Source: Physcia stellaris (Eukaryota; Ascomycota; Lecanoromycetes; Caliciales; Physciaceae). From it: a stretch of 26,324 bases of DNA. Shown here in pieces: positions 23,573-26,324 of the stretch; within the stretch, counting starts at the first letter, position 1, and each line of letters begins with the position of its first letter. The notes beneath the pieces were generated by a model. It made no database searches, was not told the DNA's origin, and saw only the letters and a program-made list of their open reading frames with translations. Location: the NCBI GenBank assembly GCA_018902385.1, contig JABSSW010000108.1, forward strand, positions 1-26,324, written 5' to 3'. A program made the translations under genes and the position numbers.

Positions 23573-24639
23573 AGACGGGATAAAAGTGAAAGAATAAAAT
23601 TAATTATCATGAGGTGTTTGCTCTCGCCAAACCATCAGGATTCTGGAGGCGCGATAAACTTGTTTCATGGTCACCTTGGCGCTAATTGGTCGGCGCCAAT
23701 TACAGGTCCAGGAACATGCGGTCAGTCCTTATTTTAGGCATCTTCAGCAACGATATTCTATCAGGATCGGCCTTGCAAGGCTCTCTCGAGGAGTGAGCTG
23801 AGTGTTTGGGCAATTAAAAATTCACAGCCAGCTCCTTCATCATTTATCATGGAGTAGAGCGTGTTTAGGAAGCCCTTTGTTGTGCACGTTTTTGTAAGGC
23901 AGATTCATAGATCTCGTCCATAGAATCGTACCTACACAGTTTCGCGATATACCTTAATCGTAACCAGACACTCCGGTCACAAACGTCTAGGTAATTAGAT
24001 GCTAGGAAGACAGAATAAGGTTGCCACGACCACAAGGAATGTCTCTTGATATTTGGAAAGACGTTTTTGTTGGATTGACTTATCAAATCCCGTGCCTTTC
24101 CCGTCACTCGCGCCTATTGCCTCATTACCCAAAAGAGGTATGATACCCAAGATTTCAGACCGGCCCATCAGTAAACTTTCTCGTCCCGTGCCATAATAAT
24201 CCTAAAGTCGAAGTTGATCGGAGAGCCAGCGACGATTGTTGGGTGGATCTTTGGAACAATGGACATTACAGGCCAATTGAGTTACTCGCGTCAAGGTTCG
24301 GCCGACTTTGGTTCTGGCTGTCGGCCTATTTTGAGCTGCGCAGATATACCAGCACGATTCGTGCTCGTCTCCCATGGTGGATGTGTAGTTCCTGAGAGGA
24401 TGTAACCATGATTGGATGTGTATTGTCTTAGCAAGGCTGTAAAGCAATGTTGATAAGGCATTGACGGAGAAGGCGGAGAAGCATTGAGATCTAAAATTCG
24501 ACAGTGTGAAGAAGCACAACACCTGGATTGGGTCATAGTGACTGTGAAGTCCGGTGGCAATGTTTTGCGCGATGCATGCTTCTTGGGATGTTGTACCTGC
24601 CCAACTAATTGTAGAACACTGTCTCATTTCGAATGGTCG
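23573..24639. other. Intergenic region with CCAAT palindrome; one doubtful frame
   Basis: This holds the promoter of the membrane-protein gene and the 3' UTR of the F-box gene. At 23676-23702, two inverted repeats overlap: TTGGCGC/GCGCCAA and TAATTGG/CCAATTA, giving a CCAAT box on each strand about 110 bases before the start at 23572. An 80-codon minus-strand frame at 23865-24107 has ordinary protein-like composition, but no ATG start, no neighbour exon and no known motif, so I leave it uncalled. Confidence 0.5.
23676..23702. promoter_or_regulatory. Overlapping palindrome with two opposed CCAAT boxes
   Basis: TAATTGG (23683-23689) and CCAATTA (23696-23702) form perfect arms around TCGGCG. 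TTGGCGC (23676-23682) and GCGCCAA (23693-23699) form a second perfect pair. CCAAT is the binding site of the fungal HAP/CBC complex. The position about 110 bases upstream of the membrane-protein start fits a promoter element. Confidence 0.4.
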
Positions 24640-26201
24640 TTATACATTTAGATAGTCAGCAAGGTCAATTCGCTTGTAGAACGAAACGTGACCGAACTCC
24701 TCCCAGTATTGCGCCAAGGTGTCGTGTGATATCATAATCAGCTGCGAAACAACGTATCGATCTGGAAATCAATCAGCATACAAAGATTGGAGGTCTCAAG
24801 ATGGAACCAATACCATTTCGAAATCCTCGATTCGCGCAGTGCCCCAGACTTCGCACTACCCTCGCGCCTTTGAACATCTGCTCGGTTGCAACCCGTATAA
24901 AACCCTTAGGTCCAATATCCTCGGCGATCCAAGTGTACTCGCCTTTAGGAACATTGGGATCTCCAGTGAGCTTGATAGCCTCCAAGCGACCTTTACAGGA
25001 AGGATCGTCACCGAATTCCAGAAGTTCTGCTGGGGTATCAATGACAGGAGGTTGGCCAATAGCTTGTTCGGATGACGACAATGCTTCGTCCATCTGTTGA
25101 GTTTCTGCAGTATCGGTGTCGAAATGTTGGTCAGGGAAATCGTCTGAACCCTCTGGCGACCGCCAGGTACTTGGTGAGATCGGTTTAACATTTGGGTCAA
25201 CGTTTTTCTGCAGCACAACCAAAACTCGCAACCGTGGCCGGAATAATCGCCGACCCAGAGACCCTGCCATGGCTTGTCTTTGGTAGGCGTATAACTCTCC
25301 TGGAGGAGCGTACTGAATGTCATGATATTATCGCCTATCCTGACACCTAGTTGCGCTTCCATGCCGCCAAAGTCGAGCCATTTGCGTAGGCGGAAGGTCT
25401 GGTCGCTAGCTTCTTCCAGCGTTCTGGGCTTGTGTCCGACCTCGTAAAACTTCGAACTGCTCTCGCGGCGCACCCGATGTTTCGCTGGCAGGATGGCTGG
25501 GGGCCAAAGGGTCATGCTCCGGTGCTGTGAATACTCTGGAATAGCTTGGCAGAGAGAAAGCGCTGAGAGGGCGCGGAGCGATCCTGTCTGCATCTTCCTT
25601 TCCATTCGCACGTCATTAGCATTTGGATGGCCTGAGGGTCAAGCTTGATCACAGGATCGTCGAGCCAGAGCTGTACGAGAGGGTTAAAGGTATGGATGAT
25701 GACGTCCTCGTTCCACGACCAAGACTCGAAGGTATGTTTGCCATGCTCAGCGACAAGTCGGTAGCCTTCAATGCAAGCTCGGCGGGGATCGAACCGGGCG
25801 ACAATGACATTGCCGGTCATGGTGTTACCACCAACTGCGCGGTCGGCGAACCATATCTTGTGTCGTGTAAGAAACCAATAGGGGTGATGGGCGAGGTAAA
25901 GCTCTCGCCAGCTTTGACATGGGTTTGGCGATTCAAGTCTGGTCGGCACGTTCTCTTGGACTAATCGGGCCCACAGTAAATCATTGTTACAATGAGTGTG
26001 TAAGTATTGACATGTTTGACTAAGCCTTGCTAACGAGCGAGGTGGAAGGAAACCCAGAATGTGGATTACGATTTCAGCAGGGAGGAGCTGGAATGGAGAG
26101 ATTGAAAGATGGTTGATACTCATGGCGACTGGTGAGATGGGGAGAGAGGATGTGGCAAAGAAAGATAGGAAGGATCTAGAGAGCTTTAAGACTGCGTCCA
26201 T
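24640..26201 (-). CDS. F-box protein with FBXO31-like C-terminal domain (frameshifted)
   Basis: About 500 residues. The F-box is clear (residues ~35-80): FQLLPAEIVIHILGFLPPRS, then LARLSQTCQYLHTHCNNDLL. It would bind Skp1 in an SCF ubiquitin ligase. The substrate side has HHPYWFLTRHKIWFADRA, IVARFDPRRACIEGYRLVAE, GLWVGDYSGHGCEF, GRLEAIKLTGDPNVPKGEYT and FIRVATEQMFKGARVVRSLG. This order resembles the substrate-binding part of FBXO31 relatives. An intron at 24762-24813 joins GFRN to DRYVVSQLIMISHD; the end is YWEEFGHVSFYKRI with TAA at 24642-24640. Two one-base corrections are needed: near 25620-25632, and at 25221-25224, where four T on the coding strand must be five. The start at 26201 is the first ATG; an internal Met (MSINHLSISPF) is an alternative. 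The substrate is unknown. Confidence 0.88.
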
Positions 26202-26324
26202 ACCATGAGCATTGAAAAGCGGAGAAGCGCTTCTGCTACTTAAGGAAGGTGAGTAAACGTGTCCAGTTCTAAGTCAAAGTACGAAATTGATGATGAGCTT
26301 TCCAATCCGAGCATTGCAGTTAAT

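Noticed and set aside
23865-24107. 80-codon minus-strand frame
   Set aside because: It starts with GTG, lacks an ATG or acceptor that would supply one, and matches nothing I know.

Overview
The window reads as nuclear DNA of a filamentous ascomycete (Pezizomycotina-type); I cannot place it to class. The genes are spread over both strands and are split by short introns (about 47-170 bp) with GT...CTRAY...AG signals. The gene families are fungal: the alpha-aminoadipate lysine pathway (LYS12), a NB-ARC/TPR NLR-like protein, a fungal CorA-like family and a DDX60-type Ski2-like helicase.

Layout. 1-2281 (+): 3' part of a non-RD protein kinase joined to a beta-propeller-like region. 2410-4288 (-): complete seven-exon CorA-like membrane protein. 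4289-5830: non-coding, with a candidate miniature inverted-repeat element (5403-5796). 5831-8983 (-): NLR-like protein (N-terminal helical domain, NB-ARC, TPR). 8984-9364: divergent promoter very rich in GTCA/TGAC. 9365-10805 (+): GH13 alpha-glucosidase that has lost about the first 150 residues of its barrel. 11350-12486 (-): homoisocitrate dehydrogenase LYS12. 13124-13701 (-): small four-exon gene for an 87-residue protein with cysteine at every third residue. 15260-21089 (-): DDX60-like helicase of about 1850 residues. 21776-23572 (-): single-pass membrane protein with a signal peptide. 24640-26201 (-): F-box protein with an FBXO31-like C-terminal part.

Two points matter for using this annotation. 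First, at least seven of the nine genes need single-base frame corrections, at more than 20 sites in total, and about half of these fall in homopolymers. This includes LYS12, which should be essential for lysine prototrophy, so base-calling or assembly error is likelier than mass pseudogenisation. The alpha-glucosidase deletion is different in kind and looks real. Second, the most novel item is the cysteine-every-third-residue protein. Its exon structure is supported by three phase-2 introns that keep the period across each junction.

The genes do not form an evident pathway cluster. The NLR-like protein, the non-RD kinase and the DDX60-like helicase belong to families often linked with non-self recognition or RNA surveillance, but shared function here would be speculation.
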